A stretch of 64,000 nucleotides of DNA, taken from contig JARYMB010000004.1 in assembly GCA_029907345.1 (NCBI GenBank), forward strand, positions 1-64,000, written 5' to 3'. This document shows positions 8,501 to 18,043 of the stretch, piece by piece. A program made the translations under genes and the position numbers. How positions within the stretch are numbered: the first letter of the stretch is position 1; each line of letters starts with the position of its first letter. Origin of the DNA: Methanolinea sp. (lineage in GTDB: Archaea > Halobacteriota > Methanomicrobia > Methanomicrobiales > Methanospirillaceae). The notes beneath the pieces were generated by a model that worked only from the letters and a program-made list of their open reading frames with translations, searched no databases and was not told the origin of the DNA.

Positions 8501-9346
8501 TCATAACACAGATGGCGCCTTGAGCACCTGCAGCAGTTCCTCCTCGTTCCGGACGACCCGCGATGACTTCTCGAGCATCAGGTTGACATGTTCATGCATC
8601 CCTGCCCGCCGGAAATCCGTCCTCAACGCGACAACAGGAATCCCCCGGGCATAAGCGTATCCCATCTCCCACGACGTCCCTGAGTCTGCATCCGCCCCGT
8701 CGATGACGGCAACGACAATGTCGCTCCTGGCTATCTCCCCGCAGCACCGGGAAAAAATTCTTCGCTGCGATTCTTCATCCCGGTGGCTGCTGTCATCGCC
8801 TGCCTCCTGGGGGAGGAAGACCGAGAAGAAGTGTGCAGCGAGGAGATCCCGGAGGTGGACATTGTAACGCCTTTCTGCAGCAGAAAAGAGGGGGGCGGCA
8901 AGGTAGATGCGGTACCGGGAAAAGTCAGTAACATCGATTGCCGGAATGGCGGAAAATCTTGCCAGGAAGACGCCTCTTCCTGCCCGGCGGGCAGGGCCCT
9001 TCCCGTCATCGCCATAGTATGTTGTATCCACCCCGCAGGTTGGGGAAGAGTTGACACCCACGATGCAGAGCGGCGGGCCCCGGGCTCTGATGATCTCTTC
9101 CACATCCCTTTCGAGCCGGTCAAGGAGATGGAAAAAATCATCCGTGTTGAGTCGTTCGAGGAACGTCCCCGGCTCCCGGTCCCTCCCCAGAAAAAGCATC
9201 TCCGGACAGGGAAGGAGGACAACATCTATTCCACAATCCCTGCAGCGGCAGAGGGCCTTCTCGAAAGCCCGGAGGTCGGATTCCCGCGTTATCCCCCTGG
9301 CCCTCAACCCCGGGTCCCTGATACAGGGACACGCCAGAACGTACAT
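8501..9346 (-). CDS. TudS/DUF523-related N-terminal domain fused to a nucleoside 2-deoxyribosyltransferase-like domain
   Basis: ORF track gives 8501..9601, but the natural start is likely the ATG at 9344-9346 (MYVLACPCIRDPGLR). N-terminal CPC, LLPCPEMLFLGRDREPG and VNSSPTCGVDTTYYG motifs. C-terminal RIYLAAPLFSAAERRYNVHLRDLL...ARSDIVVAVIDGADADSGTSWEMGYAYARGIPVVALRTDFR is nucleoside deoxyribosyltransferase. Confidence 0.85.
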   Translation of the reverse strand: MYVLACPCIRDPGLRARGITRESDLRAFEKALCRCRDCGIDVVLLPCPEMLFLGRDREPGTFLERLNTDDFFHLLDRLERDVEEIIRARGPPLCIVGVNSSPTCGVDTTYYGDDGKGPARRAGRGVFLARFSAIPAIDVTDFSRYRIYLAAPLFSAAERRYNVHLRDLLAAHFFSVFLPQEAGDDSSHRDEESQRRIFSRCCGEIARSDIVVAVIDGADADSGTSWEMGYAYARGIPVVALRTDFRRAGMHEHVNLMLEKSSRVVRNEEELLQVLKAPSVL

Positions 9347-9377
9347 TGATAGAAAATGGAAAGGAAAGAATACATAG

Positions 9378-9869
9378 ATGATCCCCCTGTTTGCCTTCCG
9401 GGACAACAGCTGCGATCCCCGCAAGTGCACCGTCCGGAGGCTCGAGAGGGCCGGGCTCATCCGGGTCTTTTCAAAAGTATCCCGGATTCCGAGAAATACT
9501 CTCCTCCTTGACCCTACCGCAGAACGGGCCCTCTCTCCTGCCGACAGGAGCCCCCGTTCACTCTCCGTCCTCGACTGTTCCTGGGAGGTTCTCGAAGACA
9601 TCCCCCTCGGCTCCTGGCGTCACCGGAGGGCCCTCCCCTTCCTGGTTGCGGCCAACCCCGTCAATTTCGGGAGGCCCTGGCGCTTATCCTCTGTCGAAGC
9701 TCTTGCCGCAGCACTTTTCATCATCGGGGAGAGAGAACAGGCAGGGGAAATCCTTGGCACAGTCCCCTGGGGTACTCGTTTCCTCGAATTAAACGAAGAA
9801 CCCCTCGACCTCTATTCAAAGGCGCGGGACAGCCGGGAAGTCCTCGAGGTGCAGAAACTCTACTATTGA
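9378..9869 (+). CDS. tsr3: Tsr3-like rRNA aminocarboxypropyltransferase (DUF367)
   Basis: 163 aa; DPRKCTVRRLERAGLIR...VLDCSWE...RRALPFLVAANPVNFGRPWRLSSVEALAAALFIIG; diagnostic Tsr3 motifs. Confidence 0.93.
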   Translation: MIPLFAFRDNSCDPRKCTVRRLERAGLIRVFSKVSRIPRNTLLLDPTAERALSPADRSPRSLSVLDCSWEVLEDIPLGSWRHRRALPFLVAANPVNFGRPWRLSSVEALAAALFIIGEREQAGEILGTVPWGTRFLELNEEPLDLYSKARDSREVLEVQKLYY

Positions 9870-9969
9870 CCTTTTCCCGGTGAATGCTGTACCCGATACA
9901 CCTGTCCCCGCTGCCTCCGGCACTCTCCCTCCCGATACCCGGAAAACACCTGTTCCCGGCCGGTATCCC

Positions 9970-12159
9970 CTACTGCATCGACCCCGGAACCGGGAGAAAT
10001 TCCCGTGCCTTTTTCCATTCTGAAATGTCCCTGAACGACTCAATTGCCCCGATGATATTTCCTTCCCCGTCAAAGAGGGGTGTCGCCTTGGCCCAGAGGA
10101 GCCTCTCTTTCCTGTCATTGTTCGCAGGAATGGTCGCTTCGGCATAGATGCTGTCACCGAACTTCCTGATCGAAGGCCAGGATTTCGCAAGTTCGTGTGC
10201 GGGGAGGTCAAGGATATCGACGAGGACGGGCATCTTTCCCTGCAGGAATGCCAGAGCGTCTCCATACCTGTCAGAACCGAGCATCTCGTTACTCCTGACT
10301 CCTGTCAGGACCTCCATGGCCCTGTTCCAGGCAATGACCTTCCCTTCCCTCCCGATGATGAATGTCGGGTCAGGCATGAACTCCACGGCTTCCTGGAGTT
10401 TCTCGTAGGTCGTCTTGAGGGCCTTTTCAATGACCTTCTGGGCGGAGGTTTCCATCATGACACCGATAATGCAGAGGGGATGCCCCCCGTCATCCCTGAC
10501 GAGAGTCATGGAGGCCTGGAAAAACCGGGAAGATTTCTGCCCTGTCTGAACGCGGATCTCGCCGTTCCATACCCCTGCCCGCATGATTTCTCTCTTGATT
10601 TCGTCGATGGGCGGGAAGAAGTCCCGCGTCACAGTCCAGAAGTCTTCCATGCGGTTCTCCTGCATGTCGCGGAGGTTCTTTGCCCCGAACAGGGATAAGA
10701 AGACCCGGTTTGCATAGATCAGGTTTTCGCCCGTATCAAAGATCATGATGGCATTCGTTGCTGACTCGACGGCAACATTTTTGATGCGGATTTCCCTTTC
10801 CGCCTCGATCCTGTCGGTTATATCAATGAACGATGCCATTGTTGCGATAGGGTTCCCGGAAGAGTCCCTGACCAGGTTTGACGTGTGATGGGTATAGACG
10901 CGGCTTCCGTCTTTCCGGTGGATTACTATCTCGCCGTTCCACTCTCCTTTTTCATGGAGTCCCCTCATTGCCTCCCTTATCCCGACTTCGGGCGTACGTG
11001 ACGAGGCAAGGGATTCGATGGGCTGCCCGATGATGTCCCCGGGACGGGGAATTCCAAACATCCTGAGAAATGCTGCATTTACATACGTTATGCGACCGTC
11101 AAGGGTGGCAATGCCAATGCCATTGATGGAGGAAGACACAGCCATATCCAGGATCCGGAGTCTCTCCTCGGCAAGTCTCCTCTCGGTGATATCCCTTCCG
11201 ACTCCCTGGTACTCGACGATCTTCCCGGTAGCATCAATGATTGCCCGGTTCGTCCACTGGTGCCACCTTGTTTCCCCCGACGGGTCAATAACCCTCTGTT
11301 CATGGGTCATCACCTCGTGACCAGGCGCAAGGGAGAGGAGGTTTTGCCTTACCCTGTCCCTGTCTTCGGGGTGGACAAACGAAAGCATGTTTTTCCCAAG
11401 GATCTCGTCGGCGGGTTTTCCGAGGAACTTGCTCACAGCACCATTGACAAACGTGAGGGAGAAACCCGGATCGAACCGGCAGATAAACTCTGTCTGGTCC
11501 TCGACGATTGCCCGGTACCTCTCCTCGCTCATCCTCAGTTTCTTCTCGAAGTCGCGGGAAAGGGTCACGTCCTCGAAAATGAGGGTATATCCCCTGCTCC
11601 CGTCGTCGAAGACGGTGGGGACAACCTTGTATGCCAGAGTGTAGTCTTTCCCGGAAACGGACAGGTTTACCTCATGCCTGCTTTCCGCCGGGAAAGCGTC
11701 TTCCCCGGGGATCGTCCCTGAGAAGATCGCCCTGATTCCCGGGATGGCAGAGGTTCTGATATCGCTTCCCATCAGGTCATCCTTCTTTAACGAGAAGAAA
11801 GTGAGGAAGTTATCGTTGACATCGATTATCCGGAAATCCGAATCGAGTATGAGGATCAGTTCCGTTGCGAACTTGAGGATCGAAGATATAGGTACCCGCT
11901 GGGCAAGGGAATAGACCTTGGCGTTACCATAGAGCCGAACCTCGACCTCTCCCGTGATGAGAAGGATCTCCAGGTATTTTGCGACAGAATTCCTGTTTAA
12001 CTTCAGGGCATGGGAAATATCCGATATTGTGAGTCCCCTGGGCCTGCTCTTCAGCAGTTTTTTTATCCTTATGATTTTTTCCTGGTCCAGAATCATGACT
12101 GATGTGTGATCTCGTCCATCCTGCCATAAAGATATGCCAATCAGTTGGCTCACCTTCAT
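9970..12159 (-). CDS. Multi-PAS sensory protein with N-terminal HTH domain and no recognisable histidine kinase domain
   Basis: 729 aa; N-terminal ILDQEKIIRIKKLLKSRPRGLTISDISHALKLNRNSVAKYLEILLITGEVEVRLYGNAKVY (HTH), then repeated PAS/PAC modules; ends after the last PAC (SFRDISEWKKAREF). Confidence 0.88.
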   Translation of the reverse strand: MKVSQLIGISLWQDGRDHTSVMILDQEKIIRIKKLLKSRPRGLTISDISHALKLNRNSVAKYLEILLITGEVEVRLYGNAKVYSLAQRVPISSILKFATELILILDSDFRIIDVNDNFLTFFSLKKDDLMGSDIRTSAIPGIRAIFSGTIPGEDAFPAESRHEVNLSVSGKDYTLAYKVVPTVFDDGSRGYTLIFEDVTLSRDFEKKLRMSEERYRAIVEDQTEFICRFDPGFSLTFVNGAVSKFLGKPADEILGKNMLSFVHPEDRDRVRQNLLSLAPGHEVMTHEQRVIDPSGETRWHQWTNRAIIDATGKIVEYQGVGRDITERRLAEERLRILDMAVSSSINGIGIATLDGRITYVNAAFLRMFGIPRPGDIIGQPIESLASSRTPEVGIREAMRGLHEKGEWNGEIVIHRKDGSRVYTHHTSNLVRDSSGNPIATMASFIDITDRIEAEREIRIKNVAVESATNAIMIFDTGENLIYANRVFLSLFGAKNLRDMQENRMEDFWTVTRDFFPPIDEIKREIMRAGVWNGEIRVQTGQKSSRFFQASMTLVRDDGGHPLCIIGVMMETSAQKVIEKALKTTYEKLQEAVEFMPDPTFIIGREGKVIAWNRAMEVLTGVRSNEMLGSDRYGDALAFLQGKMPVLVDILDLPAHELAKSWPSIRKFGDSIYAEATIPANNDRKERLLWAKATPLFDGEGNIIGAIESFRDISEWKKAREFLPVPGSMQ

Positions 12160-12285
12160 GACGCACGTGTCCTCGTCGAAAGTGCAATACTTTTCAGGAA
12201 AAATCCTTTCCCCGGGAGTGGCACCTTCGGAGAGCCCCCTTGGGACACAAAAAAATATTTCATTACCTGTGGTTCATGCTTATCA

Positions 12286-12747
12286 ATGGAGCCCCCGGGA
12301 AAGAGTGCTGAGATTCTTCTTGTCGAGGACAATCCCAATGATGTCGAGCTTATCCTCCATGTCTTCCAGTGGTGTAACCTTTCTGAAAGGGTCCATGTTG
12401 CATGGAACGGTGAAGAGGCCCTCGACTACGTGTTTGGCACAGGTCCCTACAGGGAGAGAGACATCAATACTCAGCCGAACGTCATCCTCCTCGATCTCAA
12501 ACTCCCCAAGATCGATGGCATCGAGGTCCTCAAACGCCTGAAAGGTGACCCGAAGACCCGTACCATTCCCGTTGTGGTACTGACCTCCTCGCGGGAAGAG
12601 CGGGATATCGTGGAGACCTATGGCCTCGGGGTGAACAGCTACATCGTAAAACCGGTGAAATTCGATGATTTTGCGAATGTCATCCGGGAACTTGGACTCT
12701 ACTGGAGGATGATCAACCAGCCGCCCATCAGGGAAGACGGTGAGTAG
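12286..12747 (+). CDS. Response regulator (stand-alone REC domain, Rcp1-like)
   Basis: EILLVEDNPNDVELILHVFQWCNLSERVHVAWNGEEALDYV...NVILLDLKLPKIDGIEVLKRLKGDPKTRTIPVVVLTSSREERDI...NSYIVKPVKFDDF; likely start ATG 12286. Confidence 0.95.
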   Translation: MEPPGKSAEILLVEDNPNDVELILHVFQWCNLSERVHVAWNGEEALDYVFGTGPYRERDINTQPNVILLDLKLPKIDGIEVLKRLKGDPKTRTIPVVVLTSSREERDIVETYGLGVNSYIVKPVKFDDFANVIRELGLYWRMINQPPIREDGE

Positions 12748-12750
12748 GTC

Positions 12751-13059
12751 TTACTCTTTCCCTTCTTCGTTCATGTACTGTTCTATCTTTTTCTCCTCCC
12801 ATTCCCTTGTCAGAATTTTTCCCCTGCCAAAGACATGTGCGGCATGGAAAAGAAGTGCGACTCCCCATGCCAGTGTTACCCAGTAAAACCACCAGTATCC
12901 GGGCGAGCTTACATAGTTAATGATTACCAGGAGCAGGTTGATGAGCAGGAAGACTGACAGGTGGGAATAGAACCCCTTGAGTTCTCCAACCCGTTGCACC
13001 GCCCGCTCCCTTCTCTCATCGGTCATCGTTTTTTCCGTCCCTGGTACACTGTAGATCAA
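12751..13059 (-). CDS. 2TM domain-containing protein
   Basis: 102 aa; ERAVQRVGELKGFYSHLSVFLLINLLLVIINYVSSPGYWWFYWVTLAWGVALLFHAAHVFG; typical 2TM domain. Confidence 0.85.
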   Translation of the reverse strand: MIYSVPGTEKTMTDERRERAVQRVGELKGFYSHLSVFLLINLLLVIINYVSSPGYWWFYWVTLAWGVALLFHAAHVFGRGKILTREWEEKKIEQYMNEEGKE

Positions 13060-13369
13060 TCCATGATTATATATTTATCCAATTAACCTGGGACCGGATA
13101 TTGCCTGTGGGGGGGAAAGATGAACATTTTGCCTGCCATTTGCCACCCGTTAAAGTGGTGCGAGTCTCATATCGTCCTTCCATAGTCCTGCTGCCCCATG
13201 AGGAGGAGTGCCTGGTATGTCCCGTGGAGAAAAGCCAGCCATGCCCTCCCCGGGGTGCTTTTTGTATCGGGGGTCAGGACGGGCGACCTTGCCGCTGAAG
13301 TTCCCCTCCATCTTCCGGAAGTCCCGCGGTGAATATGCAAGGATTATGCAGGATACTTCCCGTCCGCGG

Positions 13370-14350
13370 TCATCTCGGGTGCGATGTTCTTTTCCTCACT
13401 TGCTGGTCGGCGACAAGGAGGTAGTATGCTGCAAGCCCCTTCCATTCTCCCCACTGCCGGGAGATCTCTCGTGCCCGTGCCGGGCTGATTTCCTCCCCGG
13501 GGCAGTAGAAATGGCCAATCGCACGCCTTATCCCGAGGTCGTCTGCAGGGAACATGTCCAGGCGATGGAGCCCCCGGAGCAGCACGAACTCTGCTGTCCA
13601 CCGTCCAATCCCCCTGATCCGGCATAAATCCCGTATCAGAGAGTCTGAATCGCCTGTGCGTCCCAGGGATTCAAGGTCAAGTGCCCCGTCCCTCACCATG
13701 CGTGCAACAGATTTTATATTGTCGCCCTTCCGTGCAGAGAGTCCGCATTCCCGGATTTCAGCCGGATCGGCGTCCGCGAGATCCTCCGGCCGGGGATATG
13801 CATAGTACGTCCTTTTGGCCGCCCTTACTTCCTCCCCGAACCGCTTCACCAGTCGCGATTCTATCTTCCGTGCAACCGGTGTCGCAATCTGCTGCTCGAT
13901 GATCGATATCACGAGTGCCTCAAAGACCGTCTCTGACGAGGGCATCTTCAGGCCGGACAGGTCTGAATTGATACGGGTGAGAACAGGGTCTTCCTCCGTG
14001 GCCCGGTAATACCTGTTTAAGTCATCGTCAAGGCCGAGCAGGTGGGAGATGCATCTTCTCACGTCTCCTGCGCAATACTCACTCTCTTCTTCCCCGGCAA
14101 GGGCATCGACGGCAAGGACCGTGTCGCCGTCCTCTCCTACATCCCTGATGCGGATGACAAACGGATCGCCCCCGACCCGGATGACCTGCGAAAAGATCCC
14201 ATTCTGAAATGTCCTGAATGCCGGGTCTCCACCGGAAAAGACCCTGCAACTGAGGGAGAAGTCATACGGGGCGACCGGGCGGATGAGGAACGACATTCCG
14301 GGTGATCCAATGGGCGGGACAGGAGAAAAGACTGGTGATATTCCTCTCAC
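13370..14350 (-). CDS. AlkA/OGG-type DNA glycosylase (HhH-GPD)
   Basis: 326 aa; VFEALVISIIEQQIATPVARKIESRLVKRFG...LCRIRGIGRWTAEFVLLRGLHRLDMFPADDLGIRRA; HhH-GPD with catalytic D. Confidence 0.93.
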   Translation of the reverse strand: MRGISPVFSPVPPIGSPGMSFLIRPVAPYDFSLSCRVFSGGDPAFRTFQNGIFSQVIRVGGDPFVIRIRDVGEDGDTVLAVDALAGEEESEYCAGDVRRCISHLLGLDDDLNRYYRATEEDPVLTRINSDLSGLKMPSSETVFEALVISIIEQQIATPVARKIESRLVKRFGEEVRAAKRTYYAYPRPEDLADADPAEIRECGLSARKGDNIKSVARMVRDGALDLESLGRTGDSDSLIRDLCRIRGIGRWTAEFVLLRGLHRLDMFPADDLGIRRAIGHFYCPGEEISPARAREISRQWGEWKGLAAYYLLVADQQVRKRTSHPR

Positions 14351-14404
14351 CTTTTCCCCACATTTGACAACCTTTAATGCTCCTCATTCCCACTCCCTCA
14401 CCAT

Positions 14405-15427
14405 ATGATCAAAGTTGCCATCAACGGGTACGGGACGATTGGAAAGCGTGTTGCCGATGCAGTGGCTGCCCAGCCTGACATGAAAGTGGTGGGGGTATCC
14501 AAGACGAGACCGAGCCACGAAGCCTTCGTGGCAAAGTCGAGGGGTTACCCGCTCTACATTGCCGATCTCTCGAAAAAGGATGCCTTCGAGAGGGCCGGTC
14601 TGCCTGTCGCGGGGAGCGTCGAGGACATGCTGAAAGCCGCCGACATCGTGGTGGATGCAACGCCGGGCGGCATCGGGGAGAAGAACCGGCCTCTCTACGA
14701 GAGAGCCGGTGTGAAGGCTGTCTGGCAGGGCGGAGAGGAGCACGAGGTCGCCGGGTTCTCCTTTAATTCCGACTGCAATTATACCGAGGCCATCGGGAGG
14801 CAGTTTGCACGTGTCGTCTCCTGCAACACCACGGGACTGTGCCGTATCATCAACGCCATGGACAAAAATTTTGGCGTCGAAAAAGTCCGGGCGGTGATGG
14901 TCCGCCGGGGCGGGGACCCTGCCGACATCAAGCGGGGGCCGATCGATGCCATCGTGCTGAATCCCGTCCACATCCCGAGTCACCACGGGCCGGACGTCCA
15001 GAGCGTCCTGCCCCACATCAACATCGTGACGCTCGCGATGATCGTCCCCGTGACGATGATGCACATGCACGTTGTCCAGATGGACCTGAAAAAAGCGGCA
15101 ACCCGTGAGGAAGTCATCAGGATCATCGAGAAAAATCCCCGCATGGGGCTTGTCCGGAAGGCCACCGGGATCACGAGCACGGCCGAGCTGAAGGAATACG
15201 CCATGGACATGGGAAGGCCCCGCTCGGACCTCTGGGAGAACGGTATCTTCGAGGACTCCATCTCCTGCACCGGGAAAGAACTCTACCTTTTCCAGGCGAT
15301 CCACCAGGAGGCCGACGTCGTCGTCGAGAACATCGACTGCATCCGGGCGATGACGGGAATCGAGAAAGACCCTGCAAAATCCATCGCAATGACAAACCAC
15401 GCATTGAATTTTGTTGCAATCAGGTAA
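14405..15427 (+). CDS. gap: Archaeal (type II) glyceraldehyde-3-phosphate dehydrogenase
   Basis: 340 aa; MIKVAINGYGTIGKRVADAV...VVSCNTTGLCRIINAMD...NIDCIRAM. Confidence 0.96.
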   Translation: MIKVAINGYGTIGKRVADAVAAQPDMKVVGVSKTRPSHEAFVAKSRGYPLYIADLSKKDAFERAGLPVAGSVEDMLKAADIVVDATPGGIGEKNRPLYERAGVKAVWQGGEEHEVAGFSFNSDCNYTEAIGRQFARVVSCNTTGLCRIINAMDKNFGVEKVRAVMVRRGGDPADIKRGPIDAIVLNPVHIPSHHGPDVQSVLPHINIVTLAMIVPVTMMHMHVVQMDLKKAATREEVIRIIEKNPRMGLVRKATGITSTAELKEYAMDMGRPRSDLWENGIFEDSISCTGKELYLFQAIHQEADVVVENIDCIRAMTGIEKDPAKSIAMTNHALNFVAIR

Positions 15428-15594
15428 ACCCCCTTTTTTCTTCGTCATTTCAGGTCGTTTGCGGGATCCACCAATGACGCGGACGAGGGATGTACCAATC
15501 GCCTGAGATCTTCCGGATATGCATTCAACCTGTTTTTTCCCGGGGTCAGGCATCCACACAAGCATTAACACCCTGCATTTCCCATTTTGTACGA

Positions 15595-16536
15595 ATGGAT
15601 GCGTATGCTCTTGCGACGAGGAACACGGTTGAAGTCGTCACGACCGACGAACTCCGCGAACTCCTCAAAAGGGATAAAAAGAGGGTATATGCCGGGTATG
15701 AACCGAGCGGCGAGATCCATCTCGGTCACCTCGTGACAGTCAACAAGCTCATCGACCTCCAGGCGGCCGGGTTCGAGGTTGTCGTCCTGCTCGCTGACCT
15801 CCATGCATTCCTGAACAGGAAAGGGACGATGGAAGAAGTCCGGGAACTGGCCGATTACAACAGGCGGTGTTTCGAGGGACTCGGCCTTTCCGGTGTCAGG
15901 TACGTGCTCGGGTCTGACCTGCAGCTTGACAGGGACTACGAACTGATGGTGCTCCGGCTCTCGCAGCAGATCACGCTGAACAGGGCCACGCGGAGCATGG
16001 ACGAGGTGGGGAGGCAGATGGACAATCCCACCGTATCCCAGATGATTTACCCGATCATGCAGATGGTGGACATCGCACGGCTCGGTGTCGATGCTGCCGT
16101 CGGGGGCATAGACCAGAGGAAGATCCACATGCTCGCAAGGGAACACCTCCCCTCCGTCGGGTACCCGGCGCCCGTCTGCATCCACACGCCGATACTCAAC
16201 GGCCTCGACGGCAGGAAGATGTCCTCCTCGAGCCACAATTACATATCCGTTGCAGACAGCATTGAGAATATCGAGAAGAAGTGCCAGAAGGCGTTCTGTC
16301 CGCCGGAGTGCGAGAACAATCCAATCCTCCAGATCCTCCAGTACCATGTCTTCCCCCGCATCCCCCACGTCGTGGTGCGCCGGCCCGAAAAGTTCGGCGG
16401 CGACCGCGAGTTCGCCAGCTACGCCGAGCTCGAGGACGCATACCGGAAAGGGGAGATACACCCCCTCGACCTCAAGAAGACGACCGCCCGGTACCTGGCG
16501 GAGATCCTCGCAGGTGTCAGGGACCACGTTTCATGA
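15595..16536 (+). CDS. tyrS: Tyrosyl-tRNA synthetase
   Basis: VYAGYEPSGEIHLGHLVTVNKLIDLQAAGFEVVVLLADLHAFLNRKG...DGRKMSSSSHNYISV; start chosen at ATG 15595 (MDAYALATRNTVEVV). Confidence 0.95.
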   Translation: MDAYALATRNTVEVVTTDELRELLKRDKKRVYAGYEPSGEIHLGHLVTVNKLIDLQAAGFEVVVLLADLHAFLNRKGTMEEVRELADYNRRCFEGLGLSGVRYVLGSDLQLDRDYELMVLRLSQQITLNRATRSMDEVGRQMDNPTVSQMIYPIMQMVDIARLGVDAAVGGIDQRKIHMLAREHLPSVGYPAPVCIHTPILNGLDGRKMSSSSHNYISVADSIENIEKKCQKAFCPPECENNPILQILQYHVFPRIPHVVVRRPEKFGGDREFASYAELEDAYRKGEIHPLDLKKTTARYLAEILAGVRDHVS

Positions 16537-16551
16537 ACGGGTGAGAGTCAC

Positions 16552-17358
16552 GTGAGCATCGACCGCATCGAGAACAGGTTTGACCGGAAGATTGCGGAAC
16601 TCGGGGTCCGCGTCCGGGACATGGACCAGCTCAAGGTGCGGGAAGACGTCTTTGACGAGATCACACTCCTTTCCCTCTACCGCCTCGTCCACAAGGGCTG
16701 GATCACCGCAATCGGGGGGTCGATCTCGACGGGGAAGGAAGCGAACGTTTTTTTCGGTGAACGGGACGAGATGGACCTTGCCATCAAGATCTACCGGATC
16801 CGGACGGCAAACTTCAATGCCATGAGCGAGTACATCATCGGTGACCGGAGGTTTGCAGGGATCCGGAGGACCCGCAAGGATATCGTCTTTGCATGGACCA
16901 GGAAGGAGTATTCAAACCTCCTGCGTGCCCACGAGGCGGGTCTTCCTGTCCCAAAACCTCTCGTCTGGGACAGGAACATCCTCATCATGGAGTTCCTCGG
17001 GGAGGATGAACGCCCCTATCCCCAGCTCCGTGTCGCTGAAATGGAAAACCCGGTCCGAACGTACCGCGAAATCCTCGATTATATCAGGGTGCTCTACCAG
17101 AAGGCCGGCCTCATCCATGCCGACCTTTCCGAGTACAACATCCTCGCAGGTGACCGCCTCTATCTGATCGACATGGGGCAGGCGGTCATGCAGGATCATC
17201 CCCGGGCACTCCACTTCCTCGCCCGGGACATCGCCAACATCAACAGGTTTTTCCGGTCAAAGTGCCCTCTCCGTGATGAAAGGGAATTCTTTTCAGAAGT
17301 GACCGGAATCCCGCTCCACGGGAAGGCCCCTGGTGAAGGGGGGAATGAGAAGACATGA
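16552..17358 (+). CDS. rio1: Rio1-family serine/threonine kinase
   Basis: 268 aa; GGSISTGKEANVFFGERDEMDLAIKIYRI...GLIHADLSEYNILAGDRLYLIDMGQAV. Confidence 0.95.
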   Translation: MSIDRIENRFDRKIAELGVRVRDMDQLKVREDVFDEITLLSLYRLVHKGWITAIGGSISTGKEANVFFGERDEMDLAIKIYRIRTANFNAMSEYIIGDRRFAGIRRTRKDIVFAWTRKEYSNLLRAHEAGLPVPKPLVWDRNILIMEFLGEDERPYPQLRVAEMENPVRTYREILDYIRVLYQKAGLIHADLSEYNILAGDRLYLIDMGQAVMQDHPRALHFLARDIANINRFFRSKCPLRDEREFFSEVTGIPLHGKAPGEGGNEKT

Positions 17359-17894
17359 TGCAGGAACTGAAAGTGGCCCAGAACCGACTGGGTGTCCTGA
17401 TTGGGAAGGGCGGCCAGGTAAAAAAGGACCTGGAAGAGAAGACAGGAACCAGCATAAGTATCGACAGCCAGGAAGGGATGGTCAGGGTCGAGGGAGAGTC
17501 CGCTGTCCCCTTCCTCAGGGCAGTCGAGGTCATCAATGCCATCAACCGGGGTTTTTCACCCGAAAGGGCGTTTTCCCTTCTTGATGACGAGGACCTCCTC
17601 CTCGAAGTGATTGACCTTTCGGGGATTGCTGACACGCCGCGACAGCTGGACCGGCTCAGGGGGAGGATCATCGGCCGGGATGGCAGGGCACGGGAGCAGA
17701 TCGAGCACATGACAAACACCCGGATCTCCGTTCTGGGAAAGACAATCGCTCTCATCGGCCTGCCTGAACAACTCAAAATCGCCCGGACCGCCATTGACAT
17801 GCTCATCGAGGGCGCCCCCCACGAGGCTGTCTTTTCCTACCTCGAGAAGAAAAGACTGGAATCACGCCAGAACATGGTCGATTATTACTACTGA
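17355..17894 (+). CDS. KH-domain RNA-processing protein (archaeal Dim2/Krr1-like)
   Basis: 179 aa; two KH-like GxxG regions (VLIGKGGQVKKDLEEKTG; RIIGRDGRAREQIEHMTN) and C-terminal ESRQNMVDYYY. Confidence 0.92.
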   Translation: MMQELKVAQNRLGVLIGKGGQVKKDLEEKTGTSISIDSQEGMVRVEGESAVPFLRAVEVINAINRGFSPERAFSLLDDEDLLLEVIDLSGIADTPRQLDRLRGRIIGRDGRAREQIEHMTNTRISVLGKTIALIGLPEQLKIARTAIDMLIEGAPHEAVFSYLEKKRLESRQNMVDYYY

Positions 17895-18018
17895 ACCATG
17901 CAAGGGCAAAAGTGGCTACCCGCATGACGTACAAAAGCCTGCGAGGCATTATTTCCAGTGCAGGTGAATACCGGAAAATAGCTTGCTTTTTATTGGAATC
18001 GGATTATAATGAGCTCTG

Positions 18019-18040
18019 TCGAGTGGAAATAAAGGGGTTA
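18019..18040 (+). promoter_or_regulatory. Outlying ORB-like box upstream of hel308
   Basis: TCGAGTGGAAATAAAGGGGTTA matches the ORB-like core of the 22.4-22.8 kb boxes (CCAGTGGAAATRAAGGGGTT) except at 1 core position. Confidence 0.5.
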
Positions 18041-18043
18041 TAA

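Noticed and set aside
9347-9601. N-terminal extension of the deoxyribosyltransferase ORF (366 aa version)
   Set aside because: It overlaps Tsr3 on the other strand and has low-complexity S/R-rich sequence; the natural start is MYVLACPC at 9346.
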